Assembly (NCBI RefSeq): GCF_964059955.1 | Contig: NZ_OZ060924.1 | Coordinates: 1-64,000 of the forward strand | Reading direction: 5' to 3' | Source: Sodalis-like secondary symbiont of Drepanosiphum platanoidis | GTDB taxonomy: Bacteria; Pseudomonadota; Gammaproteobacteria; Enterobacterales; Enterobacteriaceae | DNA: 64,000 nucleotides | Part shown: positions 22,143 to 31,490 of the stretch, in pieces | Position numbering within the stretch: the stretch's first letter is position 1 | Layout of the letters: each line of letters opens with the position of its first letter | Position numbers and translations under genes: made by a program | The notes under the pieces: model-generated | Seen by the model: only the letters and a program-made list of their open reading frames with translations | Database searches by the model: none | Told to the model about the DNA's origin: nothing

Positions 22143-23141
22143 ATGAATGAACCAATAGTATTTAGTAGTATGCAACCATCAGGAAATTTAACTATTGGAA
22201 ATTATATAGGTACTTTATTAAATTGGATTAAATTACAAAAAAAAAATTTTTGTATATATAGTATTGCTGATTTACATGCAATAACTATTTATAAAAATAT
22301 TAAAAATATTTATAAAAAAAATTTAGATACATTAGCAACATATTTAGCATGTGGTATTGATCCATATAAAAATATAATTTTTCTTCAATCTAGTATTCAT
22401 CAACATAATCAACTTAATTGGATACTTAATTGTCATTCTTATTTTGGTGAATTAAATAGAATGACTCAATTTAAGGATAAATTAAAAACTTATTCTTTAA
22501 AAAAAGTTAATATTGGATTATTTAATTATCCTATATTAATGGCATCAGATATTTTAATTTTTAATGCAAATAAAGTTCCTATAGGAGAAGATCAAAAACA
22601 ACATTTAGAATTAACTCGTAATCTTGCAAGAAGATTTAATATTTTATATGGAGATATATTTAATATACCAAAATCTATTATTCCAAAAATTGGATCTCGT
22701 ATAATGTCTTTATCTGATCCAAGAAAAAAAATGTCTAAATCTGATTCTAATAAAAATAATATAATATTTTTATTAGATAAAAAAAAAGATTTTATAAGAA
22801 AAATTAAAAAATCTATTACTGATTCTGATATATCAAAATCTATTAAATATGATTTAATAAATAAACCTGGAATATCTAATTTAATAATACTATTAGCTTC
22901 TATAAGAAATACATCTATTTCTTTAATAGAAAAAGAATTTTATGGAAAATCTTATAAAAATTTTAAAGATTGTATAATATATTATTTATCTAGATTTTTA
23001 ATTTCTTTTCAAGAAAAATATTATTTATTTAGATCTGATGAAAATTTTTTAAAAAAAATACTTATTTCTGGATCAGAAAAAGCTTCTTTAAAAGCAGATA
23101 TAATGATAAAAAAAATATTTAATAAAATTAATTTTTTTTAA
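22143..23141 (+). CDS. trpS: tryptophanyl-tRNA synthetase
   Basis: Class I aminoacyl-tRNA synthetase of 332 aa (E. coli 334). The HIGH-equivalent motif is QPSGNLTIGNYIG (about 12-24) and the KMSKS loop is KKMSKSDSNK (about 195-204). The substrate segment IPIGEDQKQHLELTR-like VPIGEDQKQHLELTRNLARRFN is present. Its cognate tRNA-Trp is at 27801-27874. Second gene of an rpe-trpS unit. Confidence 0.98.
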   Translation: MNEPIVFSSMQPSGNLTIGNYIGTLLNWIKLQKKNFCIYSIADLHAITIYKNIKNIYKKNLDTLATYLACGIDPYKNIIFLQSSIHQHNQLNWILNCHSYFGELNRMTQFKDKLKTYSLKKVNIGLFNYPILMASDILIFNANKVPIGEDQKQHLELTRNLARRFNILYGDIFNIPKSIIPKIGSRIMSLSDPRKKMSKSDSNKNNIIFLLDKKKDFIRKIKKSITDSDISKSIKYDLINKPGISNLIILLASIRNTSISLIEKEFYGKSYKNFKDCIIYYLSRFLISFQEKYYLFRSDENFLKKILISGSEKASLKADIMIKKIFNKINFF

Positions 23142-23143
23142 AA

Positions 23144-23171
23144 AAAATATTATATTTATATATAATATTTT
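23144..23171 (+). terminator. possible trpS terminator
   Basis: A 12-bp inverted repeat (AAAATATTATAT and complement) with a TTAT loop directly after the trpS stop, then an A/T-rich tract with a T-run. The stem has no G/C, so the call is tentative. Confidence 0.35.
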
Positions 23172-23383
23172 AATAATTTTTAATTAATATTAATATAAAA
23201 TATATTAATATTAATTAAATTATATAAAATTTAAATAATAAATATTTATTAAAACAAATATTTTAATATAATAAATAATTAATAATTTATTTTTAAAAAA
23301 TAATAATAAATTATTTTTAATATTTATTAAATATAATAATATAATTTATTAATAAAAATTAAAAAATTTTAAGAGAAAAATAT

Positions 23384-24079
23384 ATGATAAATGATAAAAA
23401 TAAAGAATTTATAGATAAAGAAAATGAAGAATCTATAAATGATAAAAATAAAGAATTTATAGATAAAGAAAATGAAGAATCTATAAATGATAAAAATAAA
23501 GAATTTATAGATAAAGAAAATGAAGAATCTATAAATGATAAAAATAAAGAATTTATAGATAAAGAAAATGAAGAATCTATAAATGATAAAAATAAAGAAT
23601 TTATAGATAAAGAAAATGAAGAATCTATATTAAAAATGCAATTAAATATTATTCAAAAAAAATATCATGATAATATATTAAGGATGCATGCTGAAATAGA
23701 TAATATTAACAATAGAAATAAAAAAGAAATAGAAAAAATAAAAAAATTTTCATTAGAAAAAATAATTTCAGAATTATTATTAGTTATTGATAATTTAGAA
23801 AGAGCACTAGAAACAACAAAAAAATCATGTTTTAATTGTAAGATTACTATTCAAGGAATAGATTTAACATTAAAATCTATGATTAATTCTGTTAATAAAT
23901 TTGGATTAAAAGTTATTGATAAAATTAATATTCCATTTGATCCTAATATTCATCAAGCAATAACAATAACACATAATAAATTATTTAAAAAAAATTATAT
24001 TATAAATATAATACAAAAAGGATATATGCTTAATGGAAGATTAATTAGACCTGCTATGGTTATAGTATCAAAAAATTAA
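23384..24079 (+). CDS. grpE: GrpE nucleotide exchange factor with repeat-expanded N-terminus
   Basis: Nucleotide exchange factor for DnaK. The protein is 231 aa (E. coli 197). From about residue 83 on it matches E. coli GrpE: the long dimerising helix (MHAEIDNINNRNKKEIEKIKKFSLEKIISELL), the four-helix region, and the C-terminal beta domain DPNIHQAI...IIQKGYMLNGRLIRPAMVIVS. The N-terminal 81 residues are Met followed by five identical copies of a 16-residue unit, INDKNKEFIDKENEES. This is a region that in E. coli is disordered, acidic and poorly conserved. The frame stays open because the unit is 48 bp. No sigma32 promoter (CTTGAA / CCCCAT) is visible upstream. dnaK and dnaJ are not in the window. 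Confidence 0.96.
   Translation: MINDKNKEFIDKENEESINDKNKEFIDKENEESINDKNKEFIDKENEESINDKNKEFIDKENEESINDKNKEFIDKENEESILKMQLNIIQKKYHDNILRMHAEIDNINNRNKKEIEKIKKFSLEKIISELLLVIDNLERALETTKKSCFNCKITIQGIDLTLKSMINSVNKFGLKVIDKINIPFDPNIHQAITITHNKLFKKNYIINIIQKGYMLNGRLIRPAMVIVSKN
23387..23626 (+). repeat. five perfect 48-bp tandem repeats inside grpE
   Basis: Copies at 23387-23434, 23435-23482, 23483-23530, 23531-23578 and 23579-23626 are identical at nucleotide level. Each encodes INDKNKEFIDKENEES. Within each unit AAAGAA and GAAAATGAAGAA motifs give some internal similarity. Zero divergence between copies in a fast-evolving genome points to recent expansion or continuing homogenisation. Confidence 0.98.
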
Positions 24080-24365
24080 ATGTTTTATTATATAAAAAAT
24101 AAAATTTATTATCATATTTAATAATAAATTATTTTAATAATTAAAAATTTAATAAACATTTAATATAATTATTTAATTTTATATATTTTTTAAATAAAAT
24201 AAAAAATTATTAATATATTTAATTTTAATTAAATAATTTTTTAATTAAAATATTTTTAAAAATTATATAAAATTTTTAAAAATGTTTATTAATAATTTAA
24301 TTTTTATATTTTTATATTTTTATATTTTATATAATAAATAAATTTTTTTATTAAATTATATTATT

Positions 24366-25139
24366 TTATTTATATAAATTTAATATATTTTTTATAAATT
24401 TAGAATGTCCAGCAATAATATTTTTAGATAAAGAATAATCTATATTACCATTTAAATCTGTTATTAAACCTCCAGATTCACGAATAATTAATTCTCCAGC
24501 AATTAATTTATAATTAGATCTAGTACCAATATTTAATATTCCATCTATACGTCCAGAAGCAAGATATGCACAATTTAATGAATCAGATCCAGTATATCTT
24601 ATACTTTTATAAAAATTAAAAATTTTATTAAAAAAAGTAAAATTATTTTTATATTTTTTTAATGAATATTTTATAGAAATAATTGAATTATTATGTTTTT
24701 TTGGGGAATTTATTCGTAATCTATATTGATTTATTTGAGCTCCTTTTCCACGAATAGCACTAAAAATTTCATTTCTTAATGGATCATATATTAATGAAAT
24801 TTCAGTTTTATTTTTTATACGTAAAGCTATAGTAATACAAAAAAATGGAAAACTTGTATTAAAATTATTTAAACCATCTATAGAATTAATTATCCATTGA
24901 TTTTCGTTTATATTTTCTTTTTTAAAATTATTTAATATTTTATTATTAATTATATGATTAGGATAATATTTTTTTATTGTTTTACTAATAATATATTTAG
25001 CTTGAGTTTTTATTTCTAATATAAAATCGTTATTTTTTTTTTTTTGATAAATTGAATTATTATATAATTCATAATATTTCATTATAAAATTTCCTGCTTT
25101 TCTTGCAGAAATTATAGATATGTTTAACATAGGATTCAT
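24366..25139 (-). CDS. suhB: SuhB, inositol-monophosphatase fold, apparently without phosphatase active site
   Basis: SuhB-like protein of 257 aa (E. coli 267), colinear from MNPMLNISIISARKAGNFI to GHSKFIKNIL. E. coli SuhB is an inositol monophosphatase and also a Nus factor that acts with boxA on rRNA operons. The metal-binding acids of the phosphatase are largely gone. E. coli E67-E68 align with K67-I68, D84 of DPLDGT aligns with N85 (NSIDGL; only the second Asp remains, D88), and D212 of PWDFAAGE is replaced in SNYKLIAGE (about 208-216). The scaffold motifs YDPLRNEIFSAIRGKGAQIN and RYTGSDSLNCAYLASGRIDG are kept. It is divergent from the 16S transcription unit, whose promoter starts about 300 bases away. 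Confidence 0.93.
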   Translation of the reverse strand: MNPMLNISIISARKAGNFIMKYYELYNNSIYQKKKNNDFILEIKTQAKYIISKTIKKYYPNHIINNKILNNFKKENINENQWIINSIDGLNNFNTSFPFFCITIALRIKNKTEISLIYDPLRNEIFSAIRGKGAQINQYRLRINSPKKHNNSIISIKYSLKKYKNNFTFFNKIFNFYKSIRYTGSDSLNCAYLASGRIDGILNIGTRSNYKLIAGELIIRESGGLITDLNGNIDYSLSKNIIAGHSKFIKNILNLYK

Positions 25140-25444
25140 ATATATAATTTTCCTAATAAAATTGTTTATGTTTAAAAATATTTATATTTTATATTTTATA
25201 AATATTTTTATATTTAAATAAAATTTTTATTAATTTTTTAATAAATGTTAAAATATTAAAACATATTTATTATAAATAAATTTTATATATAATAAATCAA
25301 AAATTTATATATATAAAATATTTTTTATTTTTTTATAAAATTTTAATAAAATATATTTTAATTATATTAATAATATTTAATTTTATTTTTTAATAAAAAA
25401 AGAATATTAATTTAATTTTTTTTATATAAAAAAAATTAATAAGC

Positions 25445-25472
25445 TTGACTATGTATAAAATTCAAGTATAAT
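25445..25472 (+). promoter_or_regulatory. sigma70 promoter of the 16S rRNA unit
   Basis: TTGACT at 25445-25450, a 16-base spacer, and a perfect TATAAT at 25467-25472. It lies 27 bases upstream of the boxA. This is the strongest promoter match in the window. Confidence 0.8.
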
Positions 25473-25498
25473 TTCTTTATTATAAAAAAATATATAAA

Positions 25499-25513
25499 GT
25501 TCTTTAAAAATTT
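25499..25513 (+). promoter_or_regulatory. rRNA leader boxA antitermination element
   Basis: GTTCTTTAAAAATTT followed by ATCAGATAATTTGTGTGGGC. This matches the E. coli rrn leader (CTCTTTAACAATTTATCAGA...). It is the expected binding site for the NusB/NusE complex and works with SuhB, encoded next door. Confidence 0.8.
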
Positions 25514-25536
25514 ATCAGATAATTTGTGTGGGCATA
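25514..25536 (+). other. 16S precursor processing stem, 5' arm
   Basis: These 23 bases are perfectly complementary to 27210-27232 beyond the 16S 3' end. They include ATTTGTGTGGGCAT, which matches the E. coli leader. This is the RNase III stem of pre-16S rRNA. Confidence 0.85.
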
Positions 25537-25617
25537 CATAAACTAAAATCAATTTATTTTATACACTAAAATATTTTATTTTTTAAAAATATTTTAGAAA
25601 ATTATTAAATAAACTTT

Positions 25618-27178
<1,561 letters not shown>

Positions 27179-27209
27179 CTATTGTAGTTAATTGAATTTA
27201 GTATTATGA

Positions 27210-27232
27210 TATGCCCACACAAATTATCTGAT
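27210..27232 (+). other. 16S precursor processing stem, 3' arm
   Basis: Perfect complement of 25514-25536. It sits in the spacer between 16S and tRNA-Ile. The stem has not eroded despite the A/T drift all round it. Confidence 0.85.
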
Positions 27233-27252
27233 ATAAATAATTATATTTTAAT

Positions 27253-27326
27253 AGGCTTGTAGCTCAGTTGGTTAGAGCACACCCCTGATAAGGGTGAGGT
27301 CGGTGGTTCGAGTCCACTCATGCCTA
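27253..27326 (+). tRNA. tRNA-Ile (anticodon GAT)
   Basis: A 74-nt tRNA in the 16S spacer position. Anticodon arm CACCC-CTGATAA-GGGTG. The acceptor AGGCTTG/CATGCCT has a U5-U68 mismatch where E. coli has U-G. CCA is not encoded. Confidence 0.97.
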
Positions 27327-27373
27327 AGAAAAATATATAAATATTTTTTACCTCTTAAAAAAATAAAAAAGAG

Positions 27374-27446
27374 GGGGCTATAGCTCAGAAGGGAGAGCGC
27401 CTGCTTTGCACGCAGGAGGCCAGCGGTTCGATCCCGCTTAGCTCCA
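27374..27446 (+). tRNA. tRNA-Ala (anticodon TGC)
   Basis: A 73-nt tRNA. Anticodon arm CCTGC-TTTGCAC-GCAGG. The acceptor GGGGCTA/TAGCTCC keeps the G3-U70 identity pair. CCA is not encoded. In an ordinary rrn operon 23S would follow; here 5S begins 75 bases later. Confidence 0.97.
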
Positions 27447-27520
27447 AAATTTATTTATAAATATAAATAAATTTAAAAATTTAAAAAAAATATAATATAA
27501 GTTTATTAAAAATAAATTTT

Positions 27521-27640
27521 TGCTTGACAGAAATAGCGCGATGGTACCACCTGATACCATTCCGAACTCAGAAGTGAAACGTCGTAGTGCCGATGGTAGT
27601 TTGGGGTTTCCCCATGCGAGAGTAGGGAACTGTCAAGCAT
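27521..27640 (+). rRNA. rrf: 5S ribosomal RNA
   Basis: A 120-nt 5S rRNA from TGCTTGACAG to CTGTCAAGCAT, colinear with E. coli 5S (CCGAACTCAGAAGTGAAACG, CGATGGTAGT, CCCCATGCGAGAGTAGG). Flanking sequences 27499-27520 and 27641-27661 are complementary (AAGTTTATTAAAAA with TTAATAAACTT) and extend the terminal helix into a precursor stem. It follows tRNA-Ala directly, with no 23S between. Confidence 0.98.
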
Positions 27641-27698
27641 AAAAATTTTTTTAATAAACTTATTTATTTTTAAATTATAAAAATATAAAAAAATATTA

Positions 27699-27772
27699 GG
27701 TGCGGTAGTTCAGTTGGTTAGAATATCGGCCTGTCACGCCGGAGGTCGCGGGTTCGAGTCCCGTCCGCACCG
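27699..27772 (+). tRNA. tRNA-Asp (anticodon GTC)
   Basis: A 74-nt tRNA with acceptor GGTGCGG/CCGCACC, anticodon loop CTGTCAC and discriminator G. CCA is not encoded. In E. coli tRNA-Asp and tRNA-Trp follow 5S in rrnC, the same order as here. Confidence 0.97.
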
Positions 27773-27800
27773 AAAATAAATAAATTTATTAAAAATATTT

Positions 27801-27874
27801 AGGGGTATAATTCAATATGGTAGAATACCGGTCTCCAAAACCGATTGTTGAGAGTTCAAGTCTCTCTACCCCTG
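27801..27874 (+). tRNA. tRNA-Trp (anticodon CCA)
   Basis: A 74-nt tRNA with acceptor AGGGGTA/TACCCCT, anticodon loop CTCCAAA and discriminator G. The first anticodon-stem pair is a C27-A43 mismatch (C-G in E. coli). CCA is not encoded. Confidence 0.96.
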
Positions 27875-27903
27875 TATATGTAATTTTAAAAAATTATTTT
27901 TAA

Positions 27904-27976
27904 GCCCGAATAGCTCAGTTGGTAGAGCAGTGGATTGAAGATCCCCGTGTCCTTGGTTCGATTCCAAGTTCGGGCA
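27904..27976 (+). tRNA. tRNA-Phe (anticodon GAA)
   Basis: A 73-nt tRNA with acceptor GCCCGAA/TTCGGGC and anticodon loop TTGAAGA. The anticodon stem GTGGA/TCCCC has a U28-C42 mismatch (GGGGA/TCCCC in E. coli). CCA is not encoded. Last gene of the rRNA unit. Confidence 0.96.
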
Positions 27977-28000
27977 TTTTTTTAAAACTTTTAAAAAAAA

Positions 28001-28036
28001 TATGCAGAATAATACTTTATTCTGCATATTTTTTTA
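28001..28036. terminator. rho-independent terminator, probably bidirectional
   Basis: 12-bp perfect stem TATGCAGAATAA with its complement, loop TACT, then a T-run on the plus strand and an A-run before the stem that serves as the T-run for the minus strand. It ends the rRNA/tRNA unit and faces the convergent porin gene. Confidence 0.85.
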
Positions 28037-28061
28037 TATTAAAATTTTTATTTAAAAATTT

Positions 28062-29189
28062 TTAAAATACATAACTCATACCTAATGCTACTATATTATC
28101 TGTTGAAATTGATGAAGCTCGTAAAAAATAATTATCTTTTAAAAGATTTATTTGATAATTTATAAAAGTTGTTATATTTTTATTAAAAACATAACTTGTA
28201 CCTATTTCAAGATGTTCTTTTAATTTTTGTCTTTCTCCAGAGCTTTTATCTTTCCATTGACTATGTACATAACCTATAGATGGACGTAAACCTGATTCAA
28301 ATTCATATTGTGCAAGAAATTCTATATTTTTTGCTTTATTAATTAATCCATATAGATTATTTAAAGAAACTGGATTATTATCATTTTTTCCAAATGGAGT
28401 AATGTTTCTAGTTTCTCCATATAAAATAGCAAAATAAGTATTATCTATTTCATATTTTATTCCAAGAGAATATGCTTCACTATCTTTAGTATGTTTTTCT
28501 TCAATTTGTAAAAATTGTTGGTTATTATTTGCATTAACACTTGTATAGGCTGCACCTGCATATATTCCATTTTTAAAGTCATAAATCATAGAAAATCCAT
28601 ATCCTTCCCCTCCAAATTCTCTAATAACTTTTTTATTTGGATTTTTATATAAATTATTATTTTTTCCTTGATATTGTATTGCTACATTTAAGTTATCTAC
28701 TAAACCAAAAAAATTATCATTTCTATATGTTGCTATATTTGCTGATCTACTAGAAAAAAAATTATCAATACAAGAAACATGTCTTCCAAATTCTTGTGAT
28801 TGAGATGTCCATGATCCTATATCATGCATTATTCCAAAATTTTTACCAAAATCAAATTTTGCATGTTCTCCTATATTTACACCTGCATAACCTAAAACTG
28901 TTTTATGATCTTGAGTAATTCTATTTTGAGAAGAATGAAGCATTGCTTTATATTCCCAAACACCAAAAGCATTTAATTTATCATTAAGTGGGGTTTCTGC
29001 ATAAATTCCATAACTAATATTAGATTGATCTCCACTTAAATCTTTATCATGAGATAAATAATGTAATCCTGTTAATTGTCCAAATAAATCTATTTTACTA
29101 TTATCTTTATTATAAATTTCAGTAGCATTAACGTTACTAGTAGCCATAGCTAAAACTGATAAAAATATAGTAAGATACCGAAGTTTCAT
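28062..29189 (-). CDS. OmpF/OmpC-type general porin
   Basis: Outer-membrane beta-barrel porin of 375 aa, the length of E. coli OmpC/OmpF. A Sec signal peptide (about residues 1-22, ending NVNA) precedes mature TEIYNKDNSKIDLFGQLTGLHY, which matches the porin N-terminus. Constriction-loop and strand motifs are visible (FDFGKNFGIMHDIGSWT, NIATYRNDNFFGLVDNLNVAIQYQGK). The protein ends NIVALGMSYVF, with the C-terminal Phe recognised by the Bam complex. Which of OmpF, OmpC or PhoE it derives from cannot be decided. AGAGGA ribosome site. It probably provides diffusion of small metabolites across the outer membrane; LepB and BamD in this window serve its export and assembly. Confidence 0.95.
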   Translation of the reverse strand: MKLRYLTIFLSVLAMATSNVNATEIYNKDNSKIDLFGQLTGLHYLSHDKDLSGDQSNISYGIYAETPLNDKLNAFGVWEYKAMLHSSQNRITQDHKTVLGYAGVNIGEHAKFDFGKNFGIMHDIGSWTSQSQEFGRHVSCIDNFFSSRSANIATYRNDNFFGLVDNLNVAIQYQGKNNNLYKNPNKKVIREFGGEGYGFSMIYDFKNGIYAGAAYTSVNANNNQQFLQIEEKHTKDSEAYSLGIKYEIDNTYFAILYGETRNITPFGKNDNNPVSLNNLYGLINKAKNIEFLAQYEFESGLRPSIGYVHSQWKDKSSGERQKLKEHLEIGTSYVFNKNITTFINYQINLLKDNYFLRASSISTDNIVALGMSYVF

Positions 29190-29600
29190 ATATTAATATC
29201 CTCTTTTTTTATTTAAAATATTTTAGTATTAATTATTTATATAATAAATGATTTAAATAAAATAAATAATAAATATAATTTTTATTATTTTATTTTAATT
29301 TTTTTTAAAATTAATTTTAATATATTTTTTTATAAAAATAAAAAAATATATTTTATTATTAAATAAATTTTATAAATATATTATATTAAAATTTATTAAA
29401 AATAAATATTAATATTATTAATATATTGTTTATTATTTATTATTTATATAATAATTTAAAATAATTTAAAAAAATAAATAAAATAAATAATTTTATATAT
29501 TATTAATAATTTTAAATTATTAATTTATATAAAATTTACATTAAATTATTTTAATAAGTATTAAATGAATAATTATAAATTATATTTTTATATAAAACTT
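29190..29600. other. gene-free A/T stretch between porin and gpmA
   Basis: About 410 bases of A/T with no supported feature. It must contain the porin promoter (minus strand) and the end of the gpmA transcript. Confidence 0.4.
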
Positions 29601-30293
29601 TTATAAAAAATATCTTTTTATAGGTTCAAATGATTTATTAAATTCATAAATCATAGGAGAACCTGTTGGTATATTTATGTGAAAAAGATCTTTTTCTTTA
29701 ATATTTTCTACTAATTTTATTATAGCACGAATAGAATTTCCATGAGCAGATATAATAATATGTTTATTTATTTTTAATTTAGGAAATATTTCTTTATTCC
29801 AATATTTATATACTCTTTTAACAGTATATTCTAAACTTTCAGAAACAGGTAAAAGTTTTTTTTTTATATTAATATAAGGTAAGTTATTTCCTGGAAAACG
29901 ATTATCATTTTTATTTATTTTAGGAGGAATATCAAAAAAACCTCTTCTCCATTTTTCTACTTGACAATTTCCATATTTTTTTGATACTTCTTTTTTATTT
30001 AATCCTTGAAGAGCACCATAATGTCTTTCATTTAAACGCCAAGATTTTTTTATTGGTATATATAATTGATTTAATTCATTTAAAATTATATGTAAAGTAT
30101 TTATTGAACGTTTTAATATAGAAGTATAAGCTAAATCAAAAGAAAAACCTAATTTTTTTAATAAAATTCCAGCTTTTTTTGCTTCTATTAAACCTTTTTT
30201 AGAAAGATCGATATCTGTCCATCCTGTAAATTTATTTTCTAAATTCCATTGACTTTCTCCATGACGTATTATTACTAATTTAGTAGTTTTCAT
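29601..30293 (-). CDS. gpmA: 2,3-bisphosphoglycerate-dependent phosphoglycerate mutase
   Basis: Glycolytic interconversion of 3- and 2-phosphoglycerate. The protein is 230 aa (E. coli 250). The phospho-His motif is IIRHGESQWN (about 8-17). LNERHYGALQGLNKKE and the second His motif SAHGNSIRA are intact. The protein stops at EPIKRYFL, so the flexible C-terminal tail that covers the active site in E. coli is missing. An AAGGAAC ribosome site precedes the ATG. Works with pykA (61927-63369) in lower glycolysis. Confidence 0.97.
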   Translation of the reverse strand: MKTTKLVIIRHGESQWNLENKFTGWTDIDLSKKGLIEAKKAGILLKKLGFSFDLAYTSILKRSINTLHIILNELNQLYIPIKKSWRLNERHYGALQGLNKKEVSKKYGNCQVEKWRRGFFDIPPKINKNDNRFPGNNLPYINIKKKLLPVSESLEYTVKRVYKYWNKEIFPKLKINKHIIISAHGNSIRAIIKLVENIKEKDLFHINIPTGSPMIYEFNKSFEPIKRYFL

Positions 30294-30854
30294 TTCATGT
30301 TCCTTTTAATATTTATTAAAATACTAAATAAATAAAATTTTATATTTTTATATTAAAAAAATTAATTATAAATATTTAATTATTTTTTTTAAATTAAATA
30401 TTAATTAAAAATTAAATAATTTTTTTTTAAATAAATAGTTTTTTATATATATAAAATAAAAATAATTAATATAAATAAATATTTTTAAATTTTATTATAA
30501 AATAATTGTTATTAAATTAAAGATATTATAAAATAAAATTTAAATAAAATTATATATAAAATTTTTATTTTATATATAATATATAAATATATATAATATT
30601 TTTTATATATAAAGTTTATATTATAAAACATTATATATAATAAATAAAATAAGTTTAATTAATTTTTTTAATTAAAATTAATAAATTATAATTTTTTAAA
30701 AAATTATAATTTATTATAATTTATAAGAATTTAATTATAATTAATTTTATATAAAAATTAATTATATTAAAAAATCTTTATAATAATATATTTAAAATAT
30801 TTAATATATTAAATATAATTTATTTTTTAAAAATATAAAAATTTAGGAAAATTT
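30294..30854. other. gene-free A/T stretch between gpmA and ssb
   Basis: About 560 bases of A/T between divergent genes, with no ORF or RNA that I can support. Several short A/T palindromes occur, but none exceeds what this base composition would give. Confidence 0.4.
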
Positions 30855-31379
30855 ATGGCTAATAAGGGAATCAATAAAGTAATATTAATAGGAAATTTAG
30901 GACAAGATCCAGAAATCAGATATATACCTAATGGTAGTACTGTAGCAAACTTTTCTATAGCAACATCAGAATCCTGGAAAAATAAAAATACAGGAGAAAA
31001 TCAAGAAAAAACTGAATGGCATAGAATAGTTATTTTTGGAAAATTAGCAGAAATAGCGGGAGAATATCTTAAAAAAGGATCTCAAGTTTATATAGAAGGT
31101 TCATTACAAACAAGAAAATGGCAAGATCAAAATGGAAATGATAGATATATTACAGAAATATTAGTTAATGCTAATGGAACTATGTATATGCTTAATAGTA
31201 GAAACAATTTTGAAAAAAAAGATATTTCACAAAAATTTTTTTCAAAAAATAAATTAGAAAATAATAATTTAAAAAAAGAAAAATTTATTCCTAATAAAGA
31301 AAAATTATTTGATGATAATTTAAAAAATAAAAAAGAAAATCATTTACCTATAGATTTTGATGATGATATTCCATTTTAA
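30855..31379 (+). CDS. ssb: single-stranded DNA-binding protein
   Basis: SSB of 174 aa (E. coli 178). The N-terminal OB fold (about 1-115) matches closely: [37 protein letters not shown] and [42 protein letters not shown]. The disordered linker is Lys/Asn-rich. The acidic C-terminal tip DFDDDIPF, which recruits partner proteins, is preserved. This implies that SSB interactions with repair and replication partners are still under selection. Confidence 0.98.
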   Translation: MANKGINKVILIGNLGQDPEIRYIPNGSTVANFSIATSESWKNKNTGENQEKTEWHRIVIFGKLAEIAGEYLKKGSQVYIEGSLQTRKWQDQNGNDRYITEILVNANGTMYMLNSRNNFEKKDISQKFFSKNKLENNNLKKEKFIPNKEKLFDDNLKNKKENHLPIDFDDDIPF

Positions 31380-31401
31380 TTTATTTAAATTAAAAAAATT
31401 A

Positions 31402-31439
31402 ATAATTTAAATTATTTATTAAAAAATAATTTAAATTAT
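31402..31439. terminator. hairpin between convergent ssb and fmt
   Basis: 16-bp perfect inverted repeat (core TAATTTAAATTATTT and complement, 6-base loop) in the 111-base gap between the two stops. It is flanked by A- and T-rich tracts. A terminator for one or both genes is likely; the stem is all A/T. Confidence 0.45.
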
Positions 31440-31490
31440 AATTTAAAAAAAATTTATAAAAATAATATCTTTATTATTAAATTTTTAAAA

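Larger units (their letters stand above)
25140..25617 (+). promoter_or_regulatory. suhB/16S divergent region and 16S leader
   Basis: No gene. It holds the 16S promoter (25445-25472), boxA (25499-25513) and the 5' arm of the 16S processing stem (25514-25536). The part from 25140 to 25440 is A/T with no further element I can support; the suhB promoter must be here. Confidence 0.7.

Noticed and set aside
23142-23383. Sigma-32 heat-shock promoter before grpE
   Set aside because: Neither CTTGAA nor a CCCCAT-like -10 is present; the region is pure A/T.
24080-24365. Possible CRISPR, attenuator or small RNA in A/T spacers
   Set aside because: Apparent direct and inverted repeats in these spacers are short A/T words expected from composition; no regularly spaced repeat was found anywhere except in grpE.
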